Shown: piece by piece, positions 33,761 through 42,591 of the stretch | How the letters are laid out: each line of letters begins with the position of its first letter | How positions within the stretch are numbered: position 1 is the first letter of the stretch | IMG/VR virus record: IMGVR_UViG_3300009506_000051 | Coordinates: 1-49,536 of that record | Source of the DNA: a virus | DNA: 49,536 nucleotides | Direction: 5' to 3' (one strand) | The notes under the pieces: model-generated | The model's input: the letters and a program-made list of their open reading frames with translations, nothing else | Database searches by the model: none | Told to the model about the DNA's origin: nothing | Program-made: the position numbers and the translations under genes

Positions 33761-36748
33761 TCAGTCCGCAGGCACCATCCCGAACATCTTCTTTTGCCGC
33801 GGCATCAGGTAGGGCCGCACGGTCCCACTCCGCCGCGGATCTCGCATGTCCTTCCACCCCGTCTGCTGCCCGGTCATCTCCTTGAGCACTTGCATCACAA
33901 TCCCTCGCCCGGGCCCCTCCTTCCCCAGGTGCTGCAGCTCCCGCACCACCTCGGTCATAACCTCCTTGGTGGTCTTCGCCCAGCACCAGTCCAGTTGATC
34001 CCGCACCGCGTCTGCCCGATGCTGGAGGCTCGCCGTCTTCCACTCCTCACACTCGAAATCCCAGATCGACTCCAGAGCCTCCCGCGCTACGTCATACAGG
34101 TCCCCGCCGGAGACGAACGCTTGATTCGTATCCTTCACCCACTGGAGCTCGGCTCCCTCCAGCCACCACCGGCCCCGCTCCCCGCCGGCCCGATACCACT
34201 CCTGCACTTCAAGCCAGAACTGCCAGTGTTCCTCGCTCCCCTGCGGCCCCAGCACCGCCCACATTCGATCGAAGTCAACCATGCCCGAGATGCTGAGCAC
34301 AGCATACCGGCTGTTATGCCCCCGGTCCCGCAAGAAGTCCCACCGGTTCACCGTCCCCGCGAACACCGTCCTTCGCGGATGCGTCCGCGGGCCCCGGGCG
34401 TAGGGAGTGCGGTACGTGTCTTCATCGGCCGACAGGAAGGCCTTCAACGCCGGCATGTCGCCCCGGCCCAGCGTGGTGCTGTCCAGCTCCCCCAGCTCGC
34501 ACAACAGCGCCTCGGTCGCCTCCCGCTTCGAGTCCACCTTGTGCAGGTCCAACGACCGCCCCTCCGCAAACCATCGCGCATCGGGCAGCAACCGCCGGAG
34601 CCACGTTGTCTTACCGGTGTACTCCGCCCCTTGCAGCACCAAGACCAACCGCAGCGGGATCTTCCCCAGACCTGGAACATCACACGACTGCGCGGCCGCG
34701 CAGAACGATACCAACCACCTCCGCACCGATAGATCCCGCCACGCCTCGGCCTGCGCCTGTCCCTCACCCCGAGCGGGTGCTACGGGTAGGCACTCGATCA
34801 CCCGCTGTACGCGCTCCACCCCGTCCCAGCCGGCCCCACCCCCCTCTTGGGACCGCAGCCACAACCCCTCGGCGAACGGGTGGTACTGGTGCTGGAATGC
34901 AATCTCGTCCAGCACCCCGGGCAATCTCGCGGTCAGCGACCGGAAATGCGCCCTCTGCAGGATGTCCGCGATGGCCACCTCCACCGCATCCTTGCTTCGC
35001 TCGTCCGAGCATAGGTGCGCCATACCCTCGGCCACGGGCCGGCGTTTGCACAGGTCGAACCGGATCCGTATGTGCAACGCCTCCAGCACCAGCGTCACGT
35101 TGGCCACCGACGTGTATGGCAGCATTTGCGGGTCCCGGTCAGGATAGGGCAGCAGTTGCAGGTTCACTCCCTGCACTATGGGCCCCGTCTCCGAGCCCTC
35201 GCCCATCTTCCCCCACGCCTCGAACCACGCGTCTAGCTCCCGGCGCACGACCCGGAGCTGTGTTTTCATATCGGCCTTGCCGGCACCCAGCCGAACCCGA
35301 GCATGCTCGAGCACCCGGGCCTCATCGAGTGCCGTCAACCCTGTGCCCTGGGGCCCGGTTTCGCGTCGGCGCCACTCCACTAAGTCCGCCAGCCACTCAC
35401 TCACCAACGCTGAATCGCTGGTCGGAGACATCTTGTCCGCTCGCTCCCACAGGTCATCCTTCGCGTTCAGCGGAGGCAGGGATATAGAGTAGGGGGGTGC
35501 TGGGGTGTCGGAGGGAGCGGGGGTGGGCGGGGGTAGTGGTACGGAATCGAGAAGATTTGACGCCACTGTTGCGCTCGGATCTTTCGCGAAGGCCCTTGCC
35601 GCCAGATCGGCGGGTATCTCCGCGGCCTCATTGAGCCAGGTCTCCCAGCCCTTCGGTCCAGTTGACGGGAAGCGCACCACGTTCCCCCTCCCCGGCAGGT
35701 CCGCAGCCGCCTGCACTTGGAACGGTGCTGCTGCCTCTTGGTCAGCCCGGTGCTTGATCACTGCTCGAGCCACCTCGTCGGCGAGAAATTGTTGCGCCTT
35801 CTCCGTTCGGTGCGCCCGGTGGTCCATGGCAACGAGCCAAGACCCGGGAGAATAGATGAGCAGGGAGTAGATGAAGTCGTGAGACAGGTCCCGGTGAAGT
35901 AGAGAGCGAAGGGTAGAGCGAAGGACGACCGATCGATCTTGCCCGCCGGACTGTGCCCGGGTGTCCCAACCTTGCTCCAATAGCGATCGGTGATGCGGTT
36001 TCAGCAGGTCCCGCAGCCGCGCGTACTCCGCCCGCACCTCGGCTTCGTTCAACAGCGTCAACTCCCCGCCGATATCCGCTAGGTCGCCGCTCGCTGCGCG
36101 GTCTGCTCCGACGTCGGTCACTCCCCGCACCTTGATATACAAGGTCGCCAGACTCTCCTGGCTGATCGGCAGTACCTCGACCGAGCACCCCTCCACCCGA
36201 TGTCCGGTGAAAGTCACATATCGCGCGCTGAACCCCGCGTAGGCTTCCACCCCGATGTCGATCCCCCACTCCTCGTCCCTGATCGTCCCTCGCCCGATGT
36301 CGCCCCAGCCCGGGGGCACTTCCCCTACCCATACTGCTCTCAGTCCTCGGCCACTGGGGCTGCGCTCCCAGTAGGTAGGGTACTGGCGCATCAGATCTCG
36401 CATAATGGGTGCGATCTCGCCCCGCGCATTGATACACCCGTCAAAGTCCCAGAACGACAGGCCCCAGGCCGGCAGCACCAGCAGACCTAGACCGGCGCTG
36501 CTCGGGTTTGCGCAGTACCACTCCCAGGCTACGTTAAATGCGCCCCACATCTCGGGCTTCGTGGTCTTGGCGTTGCGCTCGGTGGCGGGACACACGGGGA
36601 TCTTCAGAGGTTTGCCGCCACCCGGCACAGATATGGCGCTCCACGGGCACCAACCCGATAATTGCCGTAAAATTAGGGGGATATTCTCAGGTATGGGGGC
36701 CAGGCCCCAGGGCTGTTGGTGTTGCTTTTTATGGTATTGTTGTGCCAT
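33761..36748 (-). CDS. Primase plus VapE-type helicase/ATPase
   Basis: 995 residues. The N-terminal third looks like the archaeo-eukaryotic/bifunctional prim-pol of phages: LSGWCPWS opening, catalytic-type SFWDFDG (D101, D103), then ERSPSGRGLRAVW (129-140). The C-terminal third is the VapE superfamily-3-like ATPase: LQGAEYTGKTTW Walker A near 706-716, ELGELDSTTLGRGDMPALKAFLSA, and FAGTVN...SRYAVLSI (sensor and Arg). It would start and unwind phage DNA. It is the only leftward gene between two rightward blocks and lies beside the origin-like region. GAGGA lies 11 bases before the ATG. Confidence 0.85.
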   Translation of the reverse strand: MAQQYHKKQHQQPWGLAPIPENIPLILRQLSGWCPWSAISVPGGGKPLKIPVCPATERNAKTTKPEMWGAFNVAWEWYCANPSSAGLGLLVLPAWGLSFWDFDGCINARGEIAPIMRDLMRQYPTYWERSPSGRGLRAVWVGEVPPGWGDIGRGTIRDEEWGIDIGVEAYAGFSARYVTFTGHRVEGCSVEVLPISQESLATLYIKVRGVTDVGADRAASGDLADIGGELTLLNEAEVRAEYARLRDLLKPHHRSLLEQGWDTRAQSGGQDRSVVLRSTLRSLLHRDLSHDFIYSLLIYSPGSWLVAMDHRAHRTEKAQQFLADEVARAVIKHRADQEAAAPFQVQAAADLPGRGNVVRFPSTGPKGWETWLNEAAEIPADLAARAFAKDPSATVASNLLDSVPLPPPTPAPSDTPAPPYSISLPPLNAKDDLWERADKMSPTSDSALVSEWLADLVEWRRRETGPQGTGLTALDEARVLEHARVRLGAGKADMKTQLRVVRRELDAWFEAWGKMGEGSETGPIVQGVNLQLLPYPDRDPQMLPYTSVANVTLVLEALHIRIRFDLCKRRPVAEGMAHLCSDERSKDAVEVAIADILQRAHFRSLTARLPGVLDEIAFQHQYHPFAEGLWLRSQEGGGAGWDGVERVQRVIECLPVAPARGEGQAQAEAWRDLSVRRWLVSFCAAAQSCDVPGLGKIPLRLVLVLQGAEYTGKTTWLRRLLPDARWFAEGRSLDLHKVDSKREATEALLCELGELDSTTLGRGDMPALKAFLSADEDTYRTPYARGPRTHPRRTVFAGTVNRWDFLRDRGHNSRYAVLSISGMVDFDRMWAVLGPQGSEEHWQFWLEVQEWYRAGGERGRWWLEGAELQWVKDTNQAFVSGGDLYDVAREALESIWDFECEEWKTASLQHRADAVRDQLDWCWAKTTKEVMTEVVRELQHLGKEGPGRGIVMQVLKEMTGQQTGWKDMRDPRRSGTVRPYLMPRQKKMFGMVPAD

Positions 36749-36907
36749 GATGTATTTGATCCTCGTGGTGCGGTGCGGTGACTTGGTCCAGGGGAAGCGG
36801 AGAGAGGGGGGCCAGGGGAGGTCCCCCTCAATCCATGGGCTTTTAGTTATACGCTTTTGAATTCGATTCTGCTACACTCCGTTGCCTGACTGCATAGTAC
36901 TTGCCCT
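36749..36907. other. Intergenic stretch upstream of the primase gene
   Basis: No gene is supported. On the minus strand CGTATAAC (about 36851-36858) is a possible -10 for the primase gene, with only a poor -35. A short rightward frame of 37 codons starting at 36747 lies here but has no ribosome-binding site and is probably chance. Confidence 0.4.
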
Positions 36908-36934
36908 AGCGCCCCCCGCTGGGGCTTTTTTTTT
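36908..36934 (+). terminator. Rho-independent terminator just upstream of promoter P2
   Basis: AGCGCCCC and TGGGGCT pair around a short CCGC loop (36908-36925), followed by nine T on the plus strand. It would stop rightward readthrough immediately before promoter P2, so the replication block is insulated and under its own control. Confidence 0.75.
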
Positions 36935-36950
36935 GCCTGCAGAAAAGGAG

Positions 36951-36979
36951 TTGACTTTTGTCTAGATAAGGAAGAGAAT
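36951..36979 (+). promoter_or_regulatory. Early promoter P2 for the replication block
   Basis: TTGACT (36951-36956), 17-base spacer, GAGAAT (36974-36979). The spacer has GTCTAGA at 36960-36966, nine bases after the first base of the -35, exactly as in P1 and P3. The leader to the first gene is about 150 bases and can form a hairpin (GCCGTCT...AGACGG, about 37083-37103). The poor first bases of the -10 suggest that it needs help. Confidence 0.6.
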
Positions 36980-37136
36980 TAAAAACGTACAGCAGCCCCA
37001 GCCGGCGGTGGGCCAAAACACCGGCAGTTGATCACGGTTTCTCCGTGCCCAGTTGTAAGGGTGTACATACCACCGGGGATCGGCCGTCTGGCCCACGAGA
37101 CGGGCCGCCCACTAACCAGAATGAGAGCAGAACGCT

Positions 37137-37241
37137 ATGCAGACCGTCTTTGATTTTCTTTTTCTTTTCGCATGCGTGGCTGGGGTGTTCACCGTCGCCG
37201 CGTTTGTGTCTGATATCATCCAAAAGATTTGGGAGGAGTAA
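37137..37241 (+). CDS. Single-span membrane mini-protein (34 aa)
   Basis: MQTVFDFLFLFACVAGVF and on to AAFVSDIIQKIWEE: one hydrophobic span with a short amphipathic tail. It lies between P2 and the next gene, whose GGAGG ribosome-binding site is contained in its last codons. Early membrane mini-proteins of this type can block superinfection or alter the host membrane, but nothing specific is seen. Confidence 0.5.
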   Translation: MQTVFDFLFLFACVAGVFTVAAFVSDIIQKIWEE

Positions 37242-37243
37242 AA

Positions 37244-37747
37244 ATGTTGAGTTTAGAAGACAAACGAGAAATCCTGGAGTTACTGGTGGATACACTCGTA
37301 GAGACACTCAACACGCTTCCTGAGACACCCGTGCCAGAGCCAGAGCCAGAGCCCGAGACGCCTGTGTTGCCCGTTACCGGACAGACCGATGCTGCGGAAA
37401 ACGGGCTCTATAGCTGTGCAGAAGGGTCCTGGGCCCATACAACAGAGATCAACGCGACTAACGATATGGAGCAAACCGGCGAGCAAACCGGCGAGCAAAC
37501 CGGCGAGCAAACCATTGACGGGGTTGCGGTGACCACCGGGGATAGGATGCGCGTATCTGTCCAAGCACCCACCCTGGAGCAGCTCCAAGGCTATCTCGCC
37601 TCGGTCGTCCCGATACTTGGCGGGCCGACGATCTACAAGATCATCTGTGAGACCACCCCCGCCGGCAAGATTACCGACCTGGACGCCCCGGGCCGTCTTG
37701 AGGTAGCGCTAGCTATCGCAAAGCAGATGGAAGGGAGGACAGCATGA
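37244..37747 (+). CDS. Early protein carrying a rearranged copy of the tail-spike N-terminal motif
   Basis: 167 residues from the ATG 37244 (GGGAGGAG upstream). The N-terminal helix (LEDKREILELLVDTLVETLN) is followed by a PEPEPEPE linker, then VTGQTDAAENGLYSCAEGSW (44-63), three GEQT repeats (79-90), and QTIDGVAVTTGDRMRV (89-104). In the tail spike the same two pieces occur in the opposite order (residues 32-50, then 51-81). The C-terminal part (LEQLQGYLASVVPILGG...) is different and unknown. The DNA of the pieces is also similar, so this is a duplication with rearrangement. Function unknown. Confidence 0.7.
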   Translation: MLSLEDKREILELLVDTLVETLNTLPETPVPEPEPEPETPVLPVTGQTDAAENGLYSCAEGSWAHTTEINATNDMEQTGEQTGEQTGEQTIDGVAVTTGDRMRVSVQAPTLEQLQGYLASVVPILGGPTIYKIICETTPAGKITDLDAPGRLEVALAIAKQMEGRTA

Positions 37748-39105
37748 GCGCGCAAACCCAACAACCAGAGTCGGCTAACGCTCGTCTTTCTTGCTCTGAC
37801 GGTGACCGCTGGGTTACCTGCCCCGGCTCAATTAACATGACCGCTTTCTACCCGGTAAGAGAAGCCAACGACGATATGCTCGAGGGCAGTACCGCGCACT
37901 GGGGCGGCTACTTGACGCTCAATCGCGGGCACTGGTCCTCAATCGAGGTCGTCGGTGAGATCTGTCCCGAGACGGGTCTGCCTTTTGAAAAGAGCATGGT
38001 AGAAGCGGTAGACGTGTATGTGAACTATGTGCGTGAGCGGTACGAGGCCCTGCGTAAAGAGACCGGCAAACCGGTAGCTATGCTGCTGGAGCAGTTGGTG
38101 AACCCGGGAAAGCTGATCGATAGGGACGATTGCTGGGGCCGGCTGGACTGCGGCCTCGTCTCCGAGGGCGTGATCGAGTCGGTAGACTACAAGCACGGCG
38201 AAGGAACGCTGGTGGACCCCGACACTGCCCAGAACAAGCTCTTTATCCTTGGTCTCAAAACCAAGGAGGGCGCACGTCCCTGGTACAAGTCCACGATCGT
38301 ACAGCCGCGGGCCTTTGACTCCGATCAACCCGTTCGGTCCATCGATATCCTGGGCGTAGATCTGGAGACCTTCCGGCAGAAGGCCGCATGGTCCGCGTGG
38401 CAGACGGACCTGCCCGACGCACCCCTGATCCCCTCGGAGAAGGGTTGCCGCTGGTGCCGAGCCAAAGGTGCTTGTGTCGCCTACGCCGAGGATGCTCTTC
38501 GCAAAGCACAGGTGCTGTTCGTGCCTCAGCCGCTGGCAGACATCTCAGCTCCTTCGCTTGCGTCGGAGATCACGTCTGCAACAGCCGACGTTGAGCAGAA
38601 AGCGAAGCAGCTCACCCCCGAGCAAAAGGTCGTCATCCTCGACAACCGGGCCATGATTCGAGCTCTACTCGACGCCGTAGAGAAAGACTGCTTCGAGGCA
38701 CTCATCGCGGGGACCGCCGAGCCGTCTATCTCTGACAGGTACAAGATCGTCGAGGGGCGGTCCGCTCGCCGCTGGGACCCGGACTTGAAAGAGGAGGAGA
38801 TCATCAAGAAGCTCCGGGGTATGGGCCTTAAGAAAGCTGATTACATCGAAGAGAGGCTGCGCTCGGCTCCCCGAATGGTTGACGACATCATCAAGCCGCT
38901 GCACCTCACCGAGCGCCGGCAGAAAGTTTTCGATGCGATGGTAGTCACCCCTCCAGGAAAACTCACACTAGTACCCAGGAGCGACACCCGGGTCTCTGCG
39001 GTGAAGACCCCTAAGGAAATGTTCACGCCTATGAAACAAGAGGACTTGCTCGCACCAACGATCGAGCCCCAAACCCAAACCCAAACCCAAACCCAGACCC
39101 ATTAA
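37744..39105 (+). CDS. DUF2800 protein, RecB/Cas4-like PD-(D/E)XK nuclease
   Basis: 453 residues. The opening SANARLSCSDGDRWVTCPGS is the DUF2800 signature; the nuclease core includes DCWGRLDCGLVSEG, VIESVDYKHGEG (acid-x-K) and a late Cys cluster GCRWCRAKGACVAYA that may hold a metal or Fe-S centre as in Cas4 (the count of Cys fits only in part). The C-terminus ends in QTQTQTQTQTH from a 6-base repeat. It lies before the DUF2815 and polymerase genes, the standard phage replication trio, and probably processes DNA ends for recombination. ATGA overlap with the upstream gene. Confidence 0.85.
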   Translation: MSAQTQQPESANARLSCSDGDRWVTCPGSINMTAFYPVREANDDMLEGSTAHWGGYLTLNRGHWSSIEVVGEICPETGLPFEKSMVEAVDVYVNYVRERYEALRKETGKPVAMLLEQLVNPGKLIDRDDCWGRLDCGLVSEGVIESVDYKHGEGTLVDPDTAQNKLFILGLKTKEGARPWYKSTIVQPRAFDSDQPVRSIDILGVDLETFRQKAAWSAWQTDLPDAPLIPSEKGCRWCRAKGACVAYAEDALRKAQVLFVPQPLADISAPSLASEITSATADVEQKAKQLTPEQKVVILDNRAMIRALLDAVEKDCFEALIAGTAEPSISDRYKIVEGRSARRWDPDLKEEEIIKKLRGMGLKKADYIEERLRSAPRMVDDIIKPLHLTERRQKVFDAMVVTPPGKLTLVPRSDTRVSAVKTPKEMFTPMKQEDLLAPTIEPQTQTQTQTQTH

Positions 39106-39118
39106 GGAGAACATCAAA

Positions 39119-39790
39119 ATGGCGACTCTATTGACACTCAAAGGTGTGGCCTCTTACGCGCATCTCGGCAAGCCCGAGCCGATCGGCCCCACGGGGCACA
39201 AGAGCGGCCCGCCGAAATATTCTGTGACCCTGATCCTGGACGACGACAACGATTGGGCGGCACTCAACGCGGAGCTAGAGGCCGAGAAGAAGGCCGGCTT
39301 TCCGAACGGTTGGCCCTCGACGGGAAAATGGCCATTGAAGCAGTACACGGAGCAGGACGCTCCGAACCAACAGTACGTGGGGAAGTGGCGCATCAACTAC
39401 TACTCGAGTACCCCGGTTCCGGTGGTTGACCGCAATGTGATCCCGATTCCGAAGGAGCAGATCGACGCGGAGGTCTACTCGGGCTCGCACATCATCATCT
39501 ATACCGCCATCACCGCCTACAGGAACCAGGGCCAGGGTGTGGGGTGCTACATGAATGGGGTGCAGAAGATCGGCGACGGTCCGCGCCTCGACAACCGGCC
39601 CACGGTGGCCCAAATGTTTAAACCCGTCGACGTGGCGCAAAACCTCCCTGGATACGATCCTGACGCCTTCCCACAGGGGACTGAGCAGAATCCGGGACCG
39701 CAGGCGGGACCGTCCTCGGCGGGCCCCGGGCCACAGGGCGGCAACGGTACTGCGGGCGGCATGGCCCCCGGCAAGATGCCGTGGGAATAG
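39119..39790 (+). CDS. DUF2815 single-stranded DNA-binding-type protein
   Basis: 223 residues. The OB-fold part shows LTLKGVASYAHLGKPEP, GPPKYSVTLILDDDNDW and HIIIYTAITAYRNQGQGVGC. The C-terminus is Gly/Pro-rich and disordered (QAGPSSAGPGPQGGNGTAGG) and ends in a short tip, like SSB proteins, though without a plain acidic tip. DUF2815 proteins are found between DUF2800 and family A polymerases in many phages. Confidence 0.85.
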   Translation: MATLLTLKGVASYAHLGKPEPIGPTGHKSGPPKYSVTLILDDDNDWAALNAELEAEKKAGFPNGWPSTGKWPLKQYTEQDAPNQQYVGKWRINYYSSTPVPVVDRNVIPIPKEQIDAEVYSGSHIIIYTAITAYRNQGQGVGCYMNGVQKIGDGPRLDNRPTVAQMFKPVDVAQNLPGYDPDAFPQGTEQNPGPQAGPSSAGPGPQGGNGTAGGMAPGKMPWE

Positions 39791-39798
39791 AGTAGATG

Positions 39799-39817
39799 CG
39801 AGGGGCAGGGACGCCCC
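39799..39817 (+). promoter_or_regulatory. Hairpin in the leader of the polymerase gene
   Basis: GGGGC (39802-39806) pairs with GCCCC (39813-39817). The sequence repeats the CGAGGGGCAGGGA word at the 5' end of the P1 transcript (30379-30391). It lies 20 bases before the polymerase ATG, where it could control translation. Confidence 0.5.
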
Positions 39818-39837
39818 GACAAACAGACAACAATATC

Positions 39838-41937
39838 ATGACCGAGTCCCTTTTCAACTTCGATCTCCCGCTCCCTGTCCCCCCGGGATGGGATGACGTG
39901 TGCGTGGTCGACCTAGAGTCCCGATCTACTGCGGACCTGACCAAGACCGGTACGTACAAATACGCCAAGCATCCGACGACAGAAATCACCATGGTGGCCT
40001 GGCAGATAGCGAGCTGGGGGGATAGAGAGAGGACGGAGTTGTGGACCCTGCCACAAGGAAAGGATGCCGCCGAGGAGTTCTTCGATATCCTCCATAATCC
40101 CCGCATCCTGCTGCTCGCGTATAACGCCCCCTTCGAGCGCACGATGTTTGCTGAGGTGTGGGGTATTCGCACCCCACTGGAACGCTGGCAGGACATTATG
40201 GTGATGGCCTATGCGCATGCCTTCAGCGGCCGACTGAAAGACGTATGCGCTCAGATGGAGATGCCCGAGGCCCTGGCGAAGGATGCCCACGGCAACGCAC
40301 TGGTGCTGAAGTTCTGCAAGTCCCGCGGCCGGAATCGAACGACCGGCGAGCTTGTCTGGTGGGACTGGATCTCGGCACCGAAGGACTGGACCGAGTTCGG
40401 GGCCTACTGTCGACGGGACGTTACCTCGGAGGCCCGGATCGCCGCGGCTCTGTCCCCCTGGCCCCTGCCCGACTGGCTGTGGGATCAGTGGCGGCTCGAC
40501 CAACGTATCAACGAGCGAGGGGCACCTATCGATATGGATCTGGTCTTGAGCGCGATCGAAATCGCCGAAACGGAAATCAAGGTGCGAGAGGAGTCCACCC
40601 GACGGATTACCGGAATCCAGAACCCCAACTCGGTGGTCCAGTTGCGTGCTTGGTTGAAAGAGCAGGGATGCGATTTTGCCAATCTGCAGAAAGCCACCGT
40701 CGCCGAGGCCTTGGCGCGTGCGGAGCAGTTCCCGGACGATGTTGTCCAGGTGCTGAAGAATAGACGAGAGGCCTCGAAGACCAATTGGAAGAAATTCTTG
40801 GCGATGGACGAGGCCCAGGTCGACGGGCGCTTGTACGGCATGTTTCAGTTCTGCGGTGCGGGTCGCACCGGGCGGGAGGCCGGCCGAATCGTACAACTGC
40901 AGAACCTAGCGCGCGGGGGGCTGAAAGATCCGGATGCAGCGGCCGAGCTGGTGAAGCACGGAAACTGGGATCTGGTCAGCAGCTGCTATGACGAGTCGGT
41001 CATGGAGGTGCTGACTGGGATCGTGCGCTCGGCGATCACTGCGCCGGAGGGCAAAGTCTTTACGATTGCTGACCTCAAGTCGATTGAGTCATGTGTCATT
41101 GCTTGGGAAGCTCAGTGCAAGACGATTACCGACCTGTTTTATCAGGGAAGAGACACTTATAAATATTTTGCAACTCAATATTACAATATCTCTTATGATC
41201 AAGTAACCAAAGAACAGCGCACTTTCTGTAAGCCCCCCGTTCTCGGCGCGGGCTATCAGCTCGGGTGGTTGGGACTAATTGAGTATGCAAAAGGTCTTGG
41301 AGTAAAACTGAAACCCCGGGAAGCGCAACGAAGTATTCGAGTCTTCCGGGACACTTTCTGGGAAATTCCGGAATGGTGGTATGCCCTCCGGGACGCCACT
41401 TTCGCCGCTCTTGCAAACCCTCACACGGTTTACGCTGCTGGTCCGTACATCCGCTATATGTACGACGGTACCTTCCTGCTCTGTGTTCTGCCGTCCGGAC
41501 GGGCCATCTACTACTATCGCCCCGAGGTGCAGCAGCGGGACCTGCGAGTGGCGAAGCTATACGAACTGGACGACGGCCGGGACCACGTTGAGCACGAGCA
41601 CGTCACCCTCGATACCCTGACCTACATGGGGATAAATCAGAAGGCCACCTCGCAGAAATGGCAACGGATCTCGGTCAGCCCGGGCTCGCTCGCGGAGAAC
41701 AATACGCAGGCAATCGCCCGTGACCTGTTCTACCACGGCTTGGAGCGCATGGATGGGATGCGTTTGCCGTCCGTCTGGCAGACCCACGACGACGCGGGCA
41801 ACGAGGTGCCTACCCGTGCAGCCCAGGAGGCCCTGCAGGCGCAGGTCCAGTGTATGACAACGCACCCCCCATGGGCTGGGCAGGATTTGTTCCTTGGGGC
41901 CGAAGGGGCCATCTGCAAGAGGAACCGAAAAACATGA
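39838..41937 (+). CDS. Family A DNA polymerase with 3'-5' exonuclease
   Basis: 699 residues from the ATG 39838; an in-frame ATG at 39796 would put the leader hairpin in the coding region. Exonuclease: CVVDLESRS (Asp25, Glu27), AYNAPFERTMF, YCRRDVTSEARI. Polymerase: GRTGREAGRIVQLQNL, motif A TIADLKSIESCVIAW (about 408-422), motif B KEQRTFCKPPVLGAGYQ with its Lys/Arg and Tyr, and motif C WQTHDDAGNE (about 647-656), with Asp-Asp in place of the common Asp-Glu. There is no 5' nuclease part. It is the replicative polymerase, between the ssDNA-binding protein and nuclease genes. Confidence 0.92.
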   Translation: MTESLFNFDLPLPVPPGWDDVCVVDLESRSTADLTKTGTYKYAKHPTTEITMVAWQIASWGDRERTELWTLPQGKDAAEEFFDILHNPRILLLAYNAPFERTMFAEVWGIRTPLERWQDIMVMAYAHAFSGRLKDVCAQMEMPEALAKDAHGNALVLKFCKSRGRNRTTGELVWWDWISAPKDWTEFGAYCRRDVTSEARIAAALSPWPLPDWLWDQWRLDQRINERGAPIDMDLVLSAIEIAETEIKVREESTRRITGIQNPNSVVQLRAWLKEQGCDFANLQKATVAEALARAEQFPDDVVQVLKNRREASKTNWKKFLAMDEAQVDGRLYGMFQFCGAGRTGREAGRIVQLQNLARGGLKDPDAAAELVKHGNWDLVSSCYDESVMEVLTGIVRSAITAPEGKVFTIADLKSIESCVIAWEAQCKTITDLFYQGRDTYKYFATQYYNISYDQVTKEQRTFCKPPVLGAGYQLGWLGLIEYAKGLGVKLKPREAQRSIRVFRDTFWEIPEWWYALRDATFAALANPHTVYAAGPYIRYMYDGTFLLCVLPSGRAIYYYRPEVQQRDLRVAKLYELDDGRDHVEHEHVTLDTLTYMGINQKATSQKWQRISVSPGSLAENNTQAIARDLFYHGLERMDGMRLPSVWQTHDDAGNEVPTRAAQEALQAQVQCMTTHPPWAGQDLFLGAEGAICKRNRKT

Positions 41938-42188
41938 GCGCAATTACTCGAACAATCGAAGATCTCAGGCCATGTCCTTGTGGCGAAACACCAGAAGCAC
42001 TAACCCTAGTGGAGGGAAGTAGTTGCAAATGGGCCTTCGTGTCGGGGAACTGTTGTAACGAGTGGCTTATAGAGTTTAGGACCGACTACTGCAACCTGGA
42101 TGCGTCCGAACCAGAGATAGAAGAGCGGATGATAGCGGCGTGGAATAACGCACCTCGAAAGGAAGAAGAGAATGAAAGCACCGGTTAA
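41934..42188 (+). CDS. Lar-like zinc-ribbon protein (84 aa)
   Basis: Overlaps the polymerase stop as ATGA. Pattern LRPCPCGETPEAL...W.FVSGNCCNEW.....Y.....EPEIEERMIAAWNNAPR is that of small restriction-alleviation (Lar) family proteins: two CxxC/CC zinc pairs and the final ...AAWN helix. Lar of Rac prophage modulates type I restriction; whether this one does is unknown. Confidence 0.75.
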   Translation: MSAITRTIEDLRPCPCGETPEALTLVEGSSCKWAFVSGNCCNEWLIEFRTDYCNLDASEPEIEERMIAAWNNAPRKEEENESTG

Positions 42189-42591
42189 ACCTCGCCTTCC
42201 TAAAGACCTCGGCCCCGACGGCCCGCGCCTGCTCGAAGCGGATATCGAGCGGAGAGTTTGCGAATACGCAGAGAATCTTGGCTGGCTACATTACAAATTC
42301 ACTACCCCTACACGTCGGTCTGTTCCAGATCGCATACTATTCCCTCCCAGAGGAGAGGTTGTGTTGTTTATCGAGTTCAAACGACCGGGACCGGGCGTCC
42401 ACATGACCGCAGCGCAGGAGGACGAGGCGGCGCGCCTGCAGCGTCAAAACCTGTGGGTATATTGTGTGGCGGGAGTGGAGGTGGGTAAGGCGCTGATCGA
42501 TGTGTGGACAACACACAAGATGTGGGGTGATCACGTTCCCGCTCTTGTGTTGGCGCAAGCACCTCGAGTGCTTGAGGATGAAGACTTATGA
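42172..42591 (+). CDS. VRR-NUC domain nuclease
   Basis: 139 residues. Core: EADIERRVCEYAENLGWLHYKF, TTPTRRSVPDRILFPPRGEVVLFIEFKRPG with the PD...E.K triad, then LQRQNLWVYCVAGVEVG. VRR-NUC proteins of phages act as structure-specific nucleases in replication and recombination. Overlaps the upstream gene by 17 bases and the next as ATGA. Confidence 0.9.
   Translation: MKAPVKPRLPKDLGPDGPRLLEADIERRVCEYAENLGWLHYKFTTPTRRSVPDRILFPPRGEVVLFIEFKRPGPGVHMTAAQEDEAARLQRQNLWVYCVAGVEVGKALIDVWTTHKMWGDHVPALVLAQAPRVLEDEDL

Noticed and set aside
36405-36860. Rightward 151-residue frame opposite the primase start
   Set aside because: It lies antisense to the conserved prim-pol N-terminus and has no ribosome-binding site.
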